This document shows, piece by piece, positions 46,623 to 54,778 of a stretch of 64,000 nt of DNA. The DNA comes from Deltaproteobacteria bacterium. Its GTDB lineage: Bacteria > Myxococcota_A > UBA9042 > PHBI01 > JACKFB01. The stretch's first letter is position 1; every line of letters begins with the position of its first letter. The notes under the pieces were generated by a model. The model was given only the letters and a program-made list of their open reading frames with translations. It was not told where the DNA came from and made no database searches. The stretch spans positions 248,001 through 312,000 of the forward strand of contig JACKFB010000001.1 of assembly GCA_020632695.1 (NCBI GenBank), written 5' to 3'. Position numbers and translations under genes: made by a program.

Positions 46623-47861
46623 ATGTGGCGTCTCGCCTGGCGGAATCTCTGGCGCAGCCGCACGCGCACGCTCATCACCGGCAGCGCCATCGCGCTGAGC
46701 CTCGCGCTCCAGCTCATCAGCTACGGCGCCGCCGACGCGATGTACCGCCAGATGGTCAGCTCGGCCGCCCGCACCGCCGGCGGGCACGTGCTGGTACACG
46801 CCAAGGGCTACTGGGAGCGCCAGACCTCCGACCTGGTCATCCCCGACGCCCAGCCGCTGCTGGAGACCATCCGGCAGGTGCCCGGCGTCCGCGTCGCCCT
46901 GCCGCGGGTCATCGTCAACGGCCTCATCTCGTCCTCGCGCGACAACGCCGGCGTCCGCCTGACCGGCGTCGACCCCGAGCAGGAGCGCGCCGTCCAGGAT
47001 CTGTCGCGCTACGTCACCGAGGGCACCTTCCTGGGCCCCGAGGACCCGCGCCCGCTGGTGCTGGGCAAGCGCGCGGCGAAGGATCTCGGCCTGAAGCTCG
47101 GCGATCGCGTCGTGCTCACCGCCACTGACGCCGACGGCGAGATGGTGCGCGCGCTCTTTCACCTCACCGGCGTGCTCGACACAGGCTCCAACGCGCTGGA
47201 CTCCGCCGCCGCGTGGACGACGCTGGACGCCGCCCGCGCCGCCATCGGTCTGGACTCGGGCCTCACCCAGATAGGCGTCATCGCCGACTCCGACTCCGCC
47301 CGCGGCGCCGTGCGCGACCGCATCCGCGAGGCGCTGGGCCCACGGGCCTCGGACCTCGAGCTGCTGACCTGGGACGAGGCCATGCCCGAGCTGGTCGGCT
47401 TCATCGAAATAGACTCGTCCATGAACGAGCTCTTCGGCTTCGTCATCTTCCTCATCGTGGTCTTCGGCATCGCCAACACGTTCCTGATGGCGGTGATGGA
47501 GCGCATCCGCGAGCTGGGCCTGCTGGCGGCGATCGGCCTCGACCCGCTGCGCATCGCCGGCCTGGTGCTGCGCGAGACCCTGCTGCTGGCCCTGCTCGCC
47601 ATCACCGTCGGCCTGGGGCTGGGCTACGCCGGCCACAGCTACCTCTCCATCGTCGGTATCGATCTGGCGGCCTTCTCCCAGACCGACCTCGAGGTCTCCG
47701 GCGTCATCCTCGAGGACATGGTCATCCGCTCGCACCTGGACCCGGCGCGCTGGGCCATCGCCTGCGTCGTCGTGTTCGCGCTGGTGCTGCTGAGCGCGCT
47801 CTACCCCGCCTGGCGGGCGACCCGCGTCGACCCCGTCGTCGCCATGAGGACCTACGCATGA
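46623..47861 (+). CDS. ABC transporter permease, FtsX/LolE-like (2)
   Basis: A 412-residue second permease with the same topology: N-terminal helix after MWRLAWRNLWRSRTRTL, a periplasmic domain, and three C-terminal helices (FVIFLIVVFGIANTFLM and following). It starts two bases after the first permease and overlaps the ATPase start by ATGA, so the pair is made in fixed ratio. Two different permeases suggest a heterodimer as in LolCDE. Confidence 0.88.
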   Translation: MWRLAWRNLWRSRTRTLITGSAIALSLALQLISYGAADAMYRQMVSSAARTAGGHVLVHAKGYWERQTSDLVIPDAQPLLETIRQVPGVRVALPRVIVNGLISSSRDNAGVRLTGVDPEQERAVQDLSRYVTEGTFLGPEDPRPLVLGKRAAKDLGLKLGDRVVLTATDADGEMVRALFHLTGVLDTGSNALDSAAAWTTLDAARAAIGLDSGLTQIGVIADSDSARGAVRDRIREALGPRASDLELLTWDEAMPELVGFIEIDSSMNELFGFVIFLIVVFGIANTFLMAVMERIRELGLLAAIGLDPLRIAGLVLRETLLLALLAITVGLGLGYAGHSYLSIVGIDLAAFSQTDLEVSGVILEDMVIRSHLDPARWAIACVVVFALVLLSALYPAWRATRVDPVVAMRTYA

Positions 47862-48589
47862 CCGCACCCGCTACCCCCGCCGCCGACGGCGCCCTGCGGC
47901 CGCTGGTCGAGGCGCGCGGCGTCACCCGCGTCTACCGCCAGGGCGAGATCGACGTGCACGCCCTGCGCGGCGTCGACCTGGACGTCAGCGACGGCGAATT
48001 CACGGCGCTGGTGGGCCCCTCGGGGTCGGGAAAATCCACCCTGCTCAACGTCATCGGCGCCCTCGACGCGCCGACCTCCGGGGCCGTGACGGTCGGCGGG
48101 CACCGCCTCACCGGGCTGTCGCGCACCGCCGCGGCGCACTTCCGCCTCGACCACGTCGGCTTCGTCTTCCAGGCCTACAACCTGCTGCCGGTCTTCACCG
48201 CCTACGAGAACGCCGAGTACACCCTGGTGCTCCAGGGGGTGCCCAGGGCCGAGCGCCGCGAGCGCGTGCTGCCGCTGCTCGAGCGCGTCGGGCTGACCGA
48301 CATGATGGACCGGCGCCCGCACGAGCTGTCCGGCGGCCAGCAGCAGCGCGTCGCGGTGGTGCGCGCCATCGCGTCGAACCCGCAGCTCGTGCTGGCCGAC
48401 GAGCCGACCGCGAACCTGGACAGCGAGACCTCGCGCAACCTGCTGGACCTGATGCTGGAGCTCAACCGCGAGGCGGGCACCACCTTCGTGTTCGCGTCGC
48501 ACGACGAGCACCTGATGGAGCGTGTCCGCCGCGTCGTGCATCTGAAGGACGGCCGCATCGATCACGACGAGCGCCGGGATGGCATGTAG
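47858..48589 (+). CDS. ABC transporter ATP-binding protein (LolD/MacB type)
   Basis: The 243-residue ATPase has Walker A GPSGSGKST, Q-loop QAYNLLP, signature LSGGQQQR, Walker B LVLADEP and the switch His in ASHDEHL. It is of the LolD/MacB/FtsE class and works with the two upstream permeases. Its stop overlaps the outer-membrane protein gene by 11 bases. Confidence 0.92.
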   Translation: MTAPATPAADGALRPLVEARGVTRVYRQGEIDVHALRGVDLDVSDGEFTALVGPSGSGKSTLLNVIGALDAPTSGAVTVGGHRLTGLSRTAAAHFRLDHVGFVFQAYNLLPVFTAYENAEYTLVLQGVPRAERRERVLPLLERVGLTDMMDRRPHELSGGQQQRVAVVRAIASNPQLVLADEPTANLDSETSRNLLDLMLELNREAGTTFVFASHDEHLMERVRRVVHLKDGRIDHDERRDGM

Positions 48590-49820
48590 GCCCCGCGCCG
48601 CGCTCGGCGCCGCGCTGGCCTCGGTGCTGCTCGCCGCGTCCGCCCACGCCGCGCCGCCCTTCGTCGAGAGCGACGACGTCCTCTTCCGCCTGGGCGGATA
48701 CGCTCGCAACCTCTCGGGCCTCCAGCTCCTGCCCGTCTCCGACGCCGACGCCGCCGCGCTGGGCCTGCCCACCGAGTCGGCGCTCTCGGCCACCGTGCTG
48801 CGGCTCGAGTGGCGCCTCGATCTCGGCCGCCGCGTCACCATCGATCTGCACCAGCGCCTCTTTCTCCAGGTCACCAGCGAGCCCGGCACCAACACGGCGC
48901 TCGGCGTCGGCACCACGCTGGCGCCCGACCGCTCCCTGGATCTGCAGACGACGATCGCCGAGAGCGACACCCTGCGGCTGGACCACGACATCGACCGCCT
49001 CTCGGTGCGCGTCTACCTGCCCTCGGCCGACCTCGCCATCGGTCGCCAGGCGATCACCTGGGGGACCTCGCTCCTCTTCACCACCTCGGACGTGTGGGCG
49101 GCCTTCAGCCCTTACGACCTGGACACCTCGCAGAAGCGCGGCATCGACGCCGTCCGCCTCATCACCCAGCTCGGCGAGCGGGTCGAGCTGGACCTGGTGC
49201 TGGCCGACCGCGGCAGCCTGGCCGACCTCTCCGGCGGCGCGCGCGCCACGTTCTACCTGGGCAGCGCCGACCTCTACCTGGCGGCGGCCAAGGTGTGGGA
49301 CGAGCTGTCGCTGATGGCCGGCGTGGCCGCGGCGGTCGGCAGCTTCAAGCTGCGCGCCGAGGCCAACCTGCCCTGGAGCCTCGACGCCGACGCCCTCCAG
49401 ACCCCGCGCGCCACCCTGGGCGCCGACTGGTTCGGCCCCGACATCGTGCTGACCCTCGAGGCCCACCTCGGCGGCACCGGCACCGCCCACAAGGACCGCT
49501 ACCTGCAGCACGCGCTCCAGAACGAGCCCCTCAACCGCGGCGAGGTCTACCTGCTCGGCCGCTGGTACGCCGGCGCCGCAGCCTCCTGGAAGCCCATGCC
49601 GCTGCTGACCCTGAGCCTCAGCGCCCTGGCGAACCTCCAGGATCCCTCGCTGCTGCTGGCCCCCCGAGTCGCCTGGGAGGTCAGCGCCGACGTCAGCCTG
49701 GCCCTGGGAGCCTTCAGCGGCCTCGGAGCCCACCCCGAAGCCCTCCCCACCCCCAGCCTCGGCAGCGAATTCGGCAGCTTCGGCCACCTCATCTACCTCG
49801 AGCTCGCCGCCTTCTTCTGA
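48579..49820 (+). CDS. outer-membrane beta-barrel protein of the ABC operon
   Basis: The 413-residue product has a signal peptide (about 1-25, AHA) and alternating amphipathic strands throughout (LRLEWRLDLGRRVTIDLHQRLFL, LSVRVYLPSADLAIGRQAITWG), and ends with aromatic residues (LELAAFF), as expected of a BAM-inserted barrel. It is the likely outer-membrane part of the LolA-permease-ATPase system. The family resembles alginate-export/DUF1302-type porins only loosely. Confidence 0.8.
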   Translation: MACRPRAALGAALASVLLAASAHAAPPFVESDDVLFRLGGYARNLSGLQLLPVSDADAAALGLPTESALSATVLRLEWRLDLGRRVTIDLHQRLFLQVTSEPGTNTALGVGTTLAPDRSLDLQTTIAESDTLRLDHDIDRLSVRVYLPSADLAIGRQAITWGTSLLFTTSDVWAAFSPYDLDTSQKRGIDAVRLITQLGERVELDLVLADRGSLADLSGGARATFYLGSADLYLAAAKVWDELSLMAGVAAAVGSFKLRAEANLPWSLDADALQTPRATLGADWFGPDIVLTLEAHLGGTGTAHKDRYLQHALQNEPLNRGEVYLLGRWYAGAAASWKPMPLLTLSLSALANLQDPSLLLAPRVAWEVSADVSLALGAFSGLGAHPEALPTPSLGSEFGSFGHLIYLELAAFF

Positions 49821-49856
49821 CCACGCCGGGGCATCGGGACGCAGCGCCCAATCTCT

Positions 49857-50159
49857 CTATCCCTGGTCGCCCTGACGGCGCCCAGCGGAAGGTTCAGCTT
49901 GCCCCTCAGTCCGAGCGCGGAAACCGCGCAGCAGGCCGAGGACGCTGATGTCTTCGTCGACGTCCGGCCAGTGGATGCCAAGGCCATCACCGAGAAGCTC
50001 CCACCCGCTCCGTTGCTCGGGACTGGCCCGCAACAAGCGAGGGAACCACGCGAGCGGCACAGCCAATCGTCGCCCGTCCACCAATTCGACGATCAACTCG
50101 TCGTCGGTCGTCGAGACGTCGCTGGCCCGCGCCTCGAACTCAACCGCCGAAGTGGCCAT
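49857..50159 (-). CDS. DUF2442 protein (toxin-antitoxin-like pair, member 2)
   Basis: A 100-residue protein whose core (VSTTDDELIVELVDGRRLAVPLAWFPRLLRA, then GIHWPDVDEDISVLGLL) is the DUF2442 signature. It overlaps the DUF4160 gene by 20 bases. The DUF4160/DUF2442 pairing is common and is suspected, not proven in general, to be a toxin-antitoxin module. The C-terminal 15 residues are low complexity. Confidence 0.85.
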   Translation of the reverse strand: MATSAVEFEARASDVSTTDDELIVELVDGRRLAVPLAWFPRLLRASPEQRSGWELLGDGLGIHWPDVDEDISVLGLLRGFRARTEGQAEPSAGRRQGDQG

Positions 50160-50379
50160 CCCAAGCCTCCTGGAAAAGTGTGCGGTGTTCAGTCACGAGG
50201 GCCTCGATGCGTCGAAGCTCCGCCCCACCGAATCGATAGGATGTCGCCAGAGAGACCGGCCCCAGCCAGAACTTTGCGAGCGCGCGGTCGCGCTGCACGT
50301 GGATGTGGGCTGGCTCGAGCCCTTCGTCGCTGTAGAAGAAGAACCGGTACGGTCCAAGTCGAAGAACCGTGGGCAACAC
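50140..50379 (-). CDS. DUF4160 protein (toxin-antitoxin-like pair, member 1)
   Basis: A 79-residue protein with the DUF4160 signature: PTVLRLGPYRFFFYSDEGLEPAHIHVQRD followed by AKFWLGPVSLATSYRF and the C-terminal helix. It starts with GTG and overlaps DUF2442 downstream. Together they form a small mobile-type module at the edge of a lower-GC patch. Confidence 0.87.
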   Translation of the reverse strand: MLPTVLRLGPYRFFFYSDEGLEPAHIHVQRDRALAKFWLGPVSLATSYRFGGAELRRIEALVTEHRTLFQEAWDGHFGG

Positions 50380-50701
50380 CGCTCCACTGGTGGCGCGCGC
50401 TGGCGCTGATCCCCTTGCATCTCAATCTGTGGCTCGTGCGCATCCGCGGCCCCGACGCGAATCCACCCGGGAACCACCTCTGCCGCACGGCGAATTGTAC
50501 ACGCTGGACGAACGGAAGCGAGTCCGAGTCCGCGGGTACCGCTGGCGAGTTGCGCTTCTCGCCGGTGCCGCGCGAGGTGTCGCGCGCGGTGTCAGGCACC
50601 CGTAGTACCTGGCGAGCAGCAAGACCCCGGCGCCACCGACAGGGGCGTCGCTGGTGCCTGAATCGTCGTCTCGAGCTACCGCGCGCCTTGGCCTCCAGCT
50701 C
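50380..50701. other. intergenic region with a REP-like inverted repeat
   Basis: No convincing gene. TCAGGCACC (about 50590-50598, inside GGTGTCAGGCACCC) and its inverted partner GGTGCCTGA (about 50653-50661) could pair into a long hairpin, as REP/BIME elements do. Confidence 0.55.
50586..50661. repeat. REP-like element, inverted GGTGTCAGGCACC / GGTGCCTGA
   Basis: The core is the same as the four-copy array at 52.65-52.77 kb, but here it is paired with an inverted copy about 55 bases away. This core is widespread as an intergenic repeat in Myxococcota and related phyla. Confidence 0.6.
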
Positions 50702-51097
50702 ATGCACTACCGGGAGCGCATCACCATCGAAGCCGGGAAGCGAGGCGGCGAGCCGTGCATCCGCGGTCTGCGCATCACCGTCCACGATGTCCTCGACTAC
50801 CTGGCTGGCGGCATGAGCGAGGACGAGATCCTCACAGACCTCCCGGACCTGGAGTGTGAGGATATCCGCGCCGCGCTCGCTTTCGGCGCCGACCGCGAGC
50901 GTCGCCTCGGCGCTGACCCGAGCTACTGGACGACGTCCCCACAACAGCGCACGCCTGTATACGAACGAGGGCTGCCGAACGGGCGGCTGAAGCGTGCCCC
51001 AGCTCGAAAATCGGCGAGGGGAGCCAGGCAGAGAACCGGCAATCCTCCTGGCGCCTCCCAGGAGCAAGTCAGATCGCCAGCCTCGAGATCGCATTGA
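50702..51097 (+). CDS. DUF433 antitoxin-like protein with a run-on C-terminus, no partner toxin
   Basis: The first 75 residues from ATG 50702 (MHYRERITIEAGKRGGEPCI, then ITVHDVLDYLAGGMSEDEIL and ALAFGADRERRL) form a complete DUF433 protein. The natural stop is missing: the frame runs 55 more residues into DNA that is antisense to the end of the FGE-domain gene. DUF433 genes are usually followed by a DUF5615 PIN-like toxin; none is present. It is probably a decayed remnant whose 3' end was replaced, though the DUF433 part may still be made. Confidence 0.7.
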   Translation: MHYRERITIEAGKRGGEPCIRGLRITVHDVLDYLAGGMSEDEILTDLPDLECEDIRAALAFGADRERRLGADPSYWTTSPQQRTPVYERGLPNGRLKRAPARKSARGARQRTGNPPGASQEQVRSPASRSH

Positions 51098-52296
51098 GAA
51101 CACGGCAACGGCGAACCGCAAGAGTTTCCGACTCCTACGATGAACTCGGCATAGCCGCGCATCAGGCGTTGCTCGCACGGCGCGTCGTCCCCCTTGGTGG
51201 AGGTCAGTGGATACTCAGAGTAACATCCCGCGATCCACTCTCCGCCATTGCCAATCATGTCCTCCACGCCGTATGCACTTGCTCCGAGGGGGTGAGCGTC
51301 GACACTCGTAAAACCATGCCAAGTAGTCCCGTCACTGCAGTCGTTGCAACCGAACAATCCCCGGTACTCATCCCTACATCTGCAATTGAGTACGTTCGAG
51401 TAACGGTGGTCGTCGCACGTGGGGAACTCCTCGCCCCACGGGAAAGTTGGCATGGACTGCCGACAACAATCCGAGCGCCCGTTGGGACCACAGTGGACCG
51501 CGCAGCTGCCGCGCGCCGCCATTTCCCACTCCATCTCGGTGCACAGCCGTCGGCTCTTGGCACGACAGTACGCCGATGCTTCCTCCCAATTGAGGAGTAA
51601 CATCGGTTGCAGCAACAACTCCTTGTTCACCGGAAATGCAGTGGGCGGTGGGCATGCGGCCGCCGAGCATACGCGACCATCCCCGGAAAGCGGGCAGTCC
51701 CCCGAATGCACGCAGGAGAGGAAATCAAGTGCCGTCGCCGGATACCGATCGATCGAAAACGCCGGCAGACTCACCGCGAACTGGGGCAGCTCGTCGGTGG
51801 GTACACCCACGACACTCGGGGGGACATCGTGTGGCGAACCAGCGCCTGTACCATAACCGACCTTGAGGCCCGCGTTGCCGTCGCAGATGGGATCGAGGGC
51901 CGGATTGCAGCCCATCCAGAAAGTTCCCGCGGGTACGAACACGATTCGCTTCGTGGGGTCGAGGCAGCGGCCGTCGATGCAGTCGAAGCCGGTGCCGCAG
52001 GGCGCGCCCAGTGACCCGCAGTGGCATGTCTGATCGTCTTCGTCGGTCAGCCCGTCGCAGTCGTCGTCCACACCGTTGCACGTCTCAGGCTGGCCCGGCT
52101 CGCACACGTGAACCTCACTGGCGCCTCCGTCCGCGTCGACGGCATCCGGCGTCGGCGCGGGGAACTCCGCGTCGATGTCTCCAGCCAGCTCCGGCCCCCC
52201 GGGCGACTCGCCAGCGGCGCAAGCAGCGAGGCTCAGCGCCAGGGACCAAACCGACAGCCCGATCACCCGTGTCCCGCTGACGAGTTGGCGTCCCAT
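50923..52296 (-). CDS. FGE-sulfatase (SUMF1) domain lipoprotein with MopRE-type motif
   Basis: The 457-residue product has a lipoprotein signal (lipobox SLAAC), an acidic linker, a Cys-Asn-Gly-(V)-Asp-Asp-Asp-Cys-Asp-Gly metal-binding-like motif near 75-90, and a formylglycine-generating-enzyme-like domain (VFVPAGTFWMGC, AEASAYC-type NWEEASAYCRAKSRRLCTE, GNGGEW and the terminal TGVRCCGD). It also has many extra Cys. GC content is visibly below that of neighbours (several 60-base rows at 51.1-51.9 kb are 52-60%), suggesting transfer. True sulfatase-activating activity is doubtful; such lipoproteins are usually of unknown role. Confidence 0.8.
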   Translation of the reverse strand: MGRQLVSGTRVIGLSVWSLALSLAACAAGESPGGPELAGDIDAEFPAPTPDAVDADGGASEVHVCEPGQPETCNGVDDDCDGLTDEDDQTCHCGSLGAPCGTGFDCIDGRCLDPTKRIVFVPAGTFWMGCNPALDPICDGNAGLKVGYGTGAGSPHDVPPSVVGVPTDELPQFAVSLPAFSIDRYPATALDFLSCVHSGDCPLSGDGRVCSAAACPPPTAFPVNKELLLQPMLLLNWEEASAYCRAKSRRLCTEMEWEMAARGSCAVHCGPNGRSDCCRQSMPTFPWGEEFPTCDDHRYSNVLNCRCRDEYRGLFGCNDCSDGTTWHGFTSVDAHPLGASAYGVEDMIGNGGEWIAGCYSEYPLTSTKGDDAPCEQRLMRGYAEFIVGVGNSCGSPLPCSQCDLEAGDLTCSWEAPGGLPVLCLAPLADFRAGARFSRPFGSPRSYTGVRCCGDVVQ

Positions 52297-52307
52297 CCAG
52301 CCTGACC

Positions 52308-52493
52308 CTACAAGAACTTCACCGCGAGGAGCGCGGCTGCGAGGAGGAGGAAGGCGCCTCCGATCAGGCGCATCCGGGTGTCGCGGGCCTTGGCCTCTGG
52401 GGTCGAGCGGTCCTTCGGGCGGAGAAAGGCCCCGAAGATCAGCACCATCAAGAACGCGAGGCCGATGGCGATGTCGAGCACTGCACCCTTCAC
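52308..52493 (-). CDS. small two-helix membrane protein
   Basis: A 61-residue protein with two membrane helices (about 7-25, IAIGLAFLMVLIFGAFL, and 42-60, LIGGAFLLLAAALLAVKFL) joined by a charged loop with RPKDRSTPEAKARD. The composition is convincing for a real gene. No family recognised. Confidence 0.65.
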   Translation of the reverse strand: MKGAVLDIAIGLAFLMVLIFGAFLRPKDRSTPEAKARDTRMRLIGGAFLLLAAALLAVKFL

Positions 52494-52646
52494 GGCGTCC
52501 CTCCCGGGTCGGTGTCCTGAGCGTGTGTCCGAGCAGAGCGTACCTGCTCGGCGCGCCAGCCGCGAGACCCGGCCGATGGGCGCAAGTCCGACCCGCAGCG
52601 CCCGACGGCCGACCCGCCACGCGATCAGGGCACCGGTAGCGAGGGT

Positions 52647-52766
52647 AGCGAGGTGTCAGGCACCCGCAGCCAGCGAGGAGCGAGGTGTCAGGCACCCGCA
52701 GTACGCACTTGGGGTAGCGAGGCGTCAGGCACCCGCAGGGGGGAGCGAGGTGTCAGGCACCCGCAG
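52647..52766 (+). repeat. four direct copies of GGTGTCAGGCACCCGCAG
   Basis: Copies begin at about 52647, 52679, 52716 and 52744, each as (A)GCGAG followed by GGTGTCAGGCACCCGCAG; the third has GGCGTC. The core GGTGTCAGGCACC is nearly self-complementary (GGTG...CACC). Spacing is 28-37 bases, too irregular and with spacers too short for CRISPR. Related copies lie at 50.6 kb. Probable REP/MITE-like repeats normally mobilised by RAYT transposases, none of which is in the window. Confidence 0.75.
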
Positions 52767-52781
52767 TACCCGCTGATCCTG

Positions 52782-54575
52782 TCAGGGCACCGGGAAGAAG
52801 TCCGAGTCGTAGTCGGGCAGGATCTTGTGGGCTCCGCCGGGGCTCGTGATCGCCGCGACGCCCTGGGGCCAGGAGATCGTCGCGACCTCCCACATCGACT
52901 GGTAGTCGAGTTCGACGTCGGCCGCCTCGAACACCACCGCGCCGCCCATGGAGATGCGCACCGTCGCCAGCGAGGGGCCGAAGCTTCGGTCGTTCCAGGC
53001 GTGGACGCCGACCTTGTAGGTGATCGGCTGGTCCGCCAGGATCATGTCGAGGCGCTCCCTTCGGGGCTGATCCGCGCTGTCCGTGGTGAGGTGCGGGTCG
53101 TCGTCGATGGAGGGATCGATGGTCCCCCAGTTCGGGTCGGTGTTGAACCAGAAGCAGTCGAAGCTGGTGTCGAACCAACCGTCCAGCGCCCCGTCCTGGT
53201 CGATGTCCCACCCTTCGGCCCAGGGATGGAGCAGGTGCAGGTCCAGGTCGGCGTTGTCGGCCGGGTCGTCGCTGGCCGGGTCCGGGCTCCCCGGCGTGGT
53301 CCAGGTCAACTCGATACGCAGGTCCGGGCGCACGGCGACCTCCACCGAGGACTCGGCGGGCCCACATTGGAGCTTCCCAGCGCTGTCGCGGAGCGCCAGC
53401 CCGAAGTCGTAGGTCCCGGGGACCGCCACCTGGATGTGCGGCGTCGCGCTGAAGGGTCCCGGCTCCAGCTCGGCTTGCGAGCCGGGCGGCTGCAGGACGC
53501 TCCACTGGTGGACCACCGGCACGCTGGCGCAGGTGTAGGACAGGATGCTCCGCAGGTGGAGCGTCGTGCCCGGCTCGACGGAGGCGCCCTCGTTGACGAT
53601 GATCTCGGACGGAGTCGGACACGCCGGATCGTAGGCCGACCCGCTCAGCGCGATGCTGCGCTGCGGGAGGCCAGCGTTCGAGACCAGGACCACGGCGCCC
53701 TCGTCGTAGCGCGGCTCGCCCAGCACCGGCGACAGGTTGGCCACCGTCGGCGCATGCGCGACGCGGAAGCGCGCTTCGGTCCCGGGCGGGATCACCACGG
53801 GCGGGTCGGTTGTCTCCAACGACGCCCGGCCAGCAGGCATGGGCCCGGCGTCTCCGCGCGGCATCCCACCGAGGTCCAGCACGAACGCGCTCGACGGGCC
53901 CGCCTCCACGCGCAGCTCGTGCAGCACCAGGTCCGCTTCGCCCGCTTCTTCGCATCCGCGCACGGCCACCTCCGCCGTCTTCGGCGCGCCGATGGCCGTG
54001 CAACCGAACTCGAGCGGCTCGGTCCGGATGTCCATGCACACGGTCGCGGCGCGGCCTCGCAGCAGGACCACCAGGTCTCCCGAGGCGTCGTTCGTCGTCA
54101 GGGTCAGAACGGCCTCGGCGTCGCCCGCCTTGGCCGCGAGGTAGCCCACCTGGAGCCGGTCGCTGACCGCCATCGGTCCCAGGGCGATGGGCGGGTCGAA
54201 GGCCACCGCGTCCGCCGAGGTCGCGGCATCCCACTCCGCGAGGACATCATCCCCCTGCGCATCCAACAGAACCAGCGAGAACGACGGGTCGCCTTCCAGA
54301 CGGAAGCCCGTCACCTCCACGGGCTCGGGCCCGTCGTTGAAGAGCTGCAACCCCTTGCGCGTGGCGTTGCCGAGTCCGACGGTCCCGAACTCCACCAGCT
54401 CGGGCGTGGCGACCAGGCCCCGGGCCGATGTGTCCGGGACGTCCGCACCGTCGACGCAGGGCGCCTGCCCATCGCACGTCGTGGTGTCTGCGGTGCCGCC
54501 CCCGCCTCCGCAGGCCGCATCGAACAGCGCCAGCATGACGACGCACGACGCCGGAATCGCCTGGCCAAGCCGCAT
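52782..54575 (-). CDS. large lipoprotein with ASH-like / choice-of-anchor D domains
   Basis: The 597-residue protein has a lipoprotein signal (lipobox DAAC), a short Gly/Thr linker, then two immunoglobulin-like ASH domains (LVEFGTVGLGNATRKGLQLFNDG; LEFGCTAIGAPKTAEVAV) and a C-terminal domain with NADLDLHLLHPWAEGWD, WFDTSFDCFWFN and a Asp-rich loop. This layout recurs in myxobacterial surface lipoproteins of unknown function. ATG 54575 was chosen as the one at the signal peptide, with AGGGA upstream. Confidence 0.75.
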   Translation of the reverse strand: MRLGQAIPASCVVMLALFDAACGGGGGTADTTTCDGQAPCVDGADVPDTSARGLVATPELVEFGTVGLGNATRKGLQLFNDGPEPVEVTGFRLEGDPSFSLVLLDAQGDDVLAEWDAATSADAVAFDPPIALGPMAVSDRLQVGYLAAKAGDAEAVLTLTTNDASGDLVVLLRGRAATVCMDIRTEPLEFGCTAIGAPKTAEVAVRGCEEAGEADLVLHELRVEAGPSSAFVLDLGGMPRGDAGPMPAGRASLETTDPPVVIPPGTEARFRVAHAPTVANLSPVLGEPRYDEGAVVLVSNAGLPQRSIALSGSAYDPACPTPSEIIVNEGASVEPGTTLHLRSILSYTCASVPVVHQWSVLQPPGSQAELEPGPFSATPHIQVAVPGTYDFGLALRDSAGKLQCGPAESSVEVAVRPDLRIELTWTTPGSPDPASDDPADNADLDLHLLHPWAEGWDIDQDGALDGWFDTSFDCFWFNTDPNWGTIDPSIDDDPHLTTDSADQPRRERLDMILADQPITYKVGVHAWNDRSFGPSLATVRISMGGAVVFEAADVELDYQSMWEVATISWPQGVAAITSPGGAHKILPDYDSDFFPVP

Positions 54576-54750
54576 CGAGACTTCCCTGTTCGAGGACGCG
54601 CACCGGTCACGAGAGACATCCACCCGCCATCATGGAACCGCGTCGCGACCGGACGCAAGGGCGACGACAGCAGGCCCGTCGATTCAGGGTGCGCGGCTCT
54701 CGGTGGCGACGGTCTGGGGCCACGGTTGGGTGAGCGCGGGCGGTCTGCGG

Positions 54751-54756
54751 TATCGT
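54751..54756 (+). promoter_or_regulatory. candidate -10 (TATCGT) for the lipoprotein gene at 54779
   Basis: TATCGT lies 23 bases before the ATG, followed by a GGAGGGAG ribosome site. The same hexamer stands before the genes at 11941 and 59395. Confidence 0.35.
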
Positions 54757-54778
54757 ATCGGGCGATGGAGGGAGATCG

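Noticed and set aside
52647..52766. CRISPR array
   Set aside because: Only four copies, irregular spacing and very short spacers; fits REP-like repeats better.
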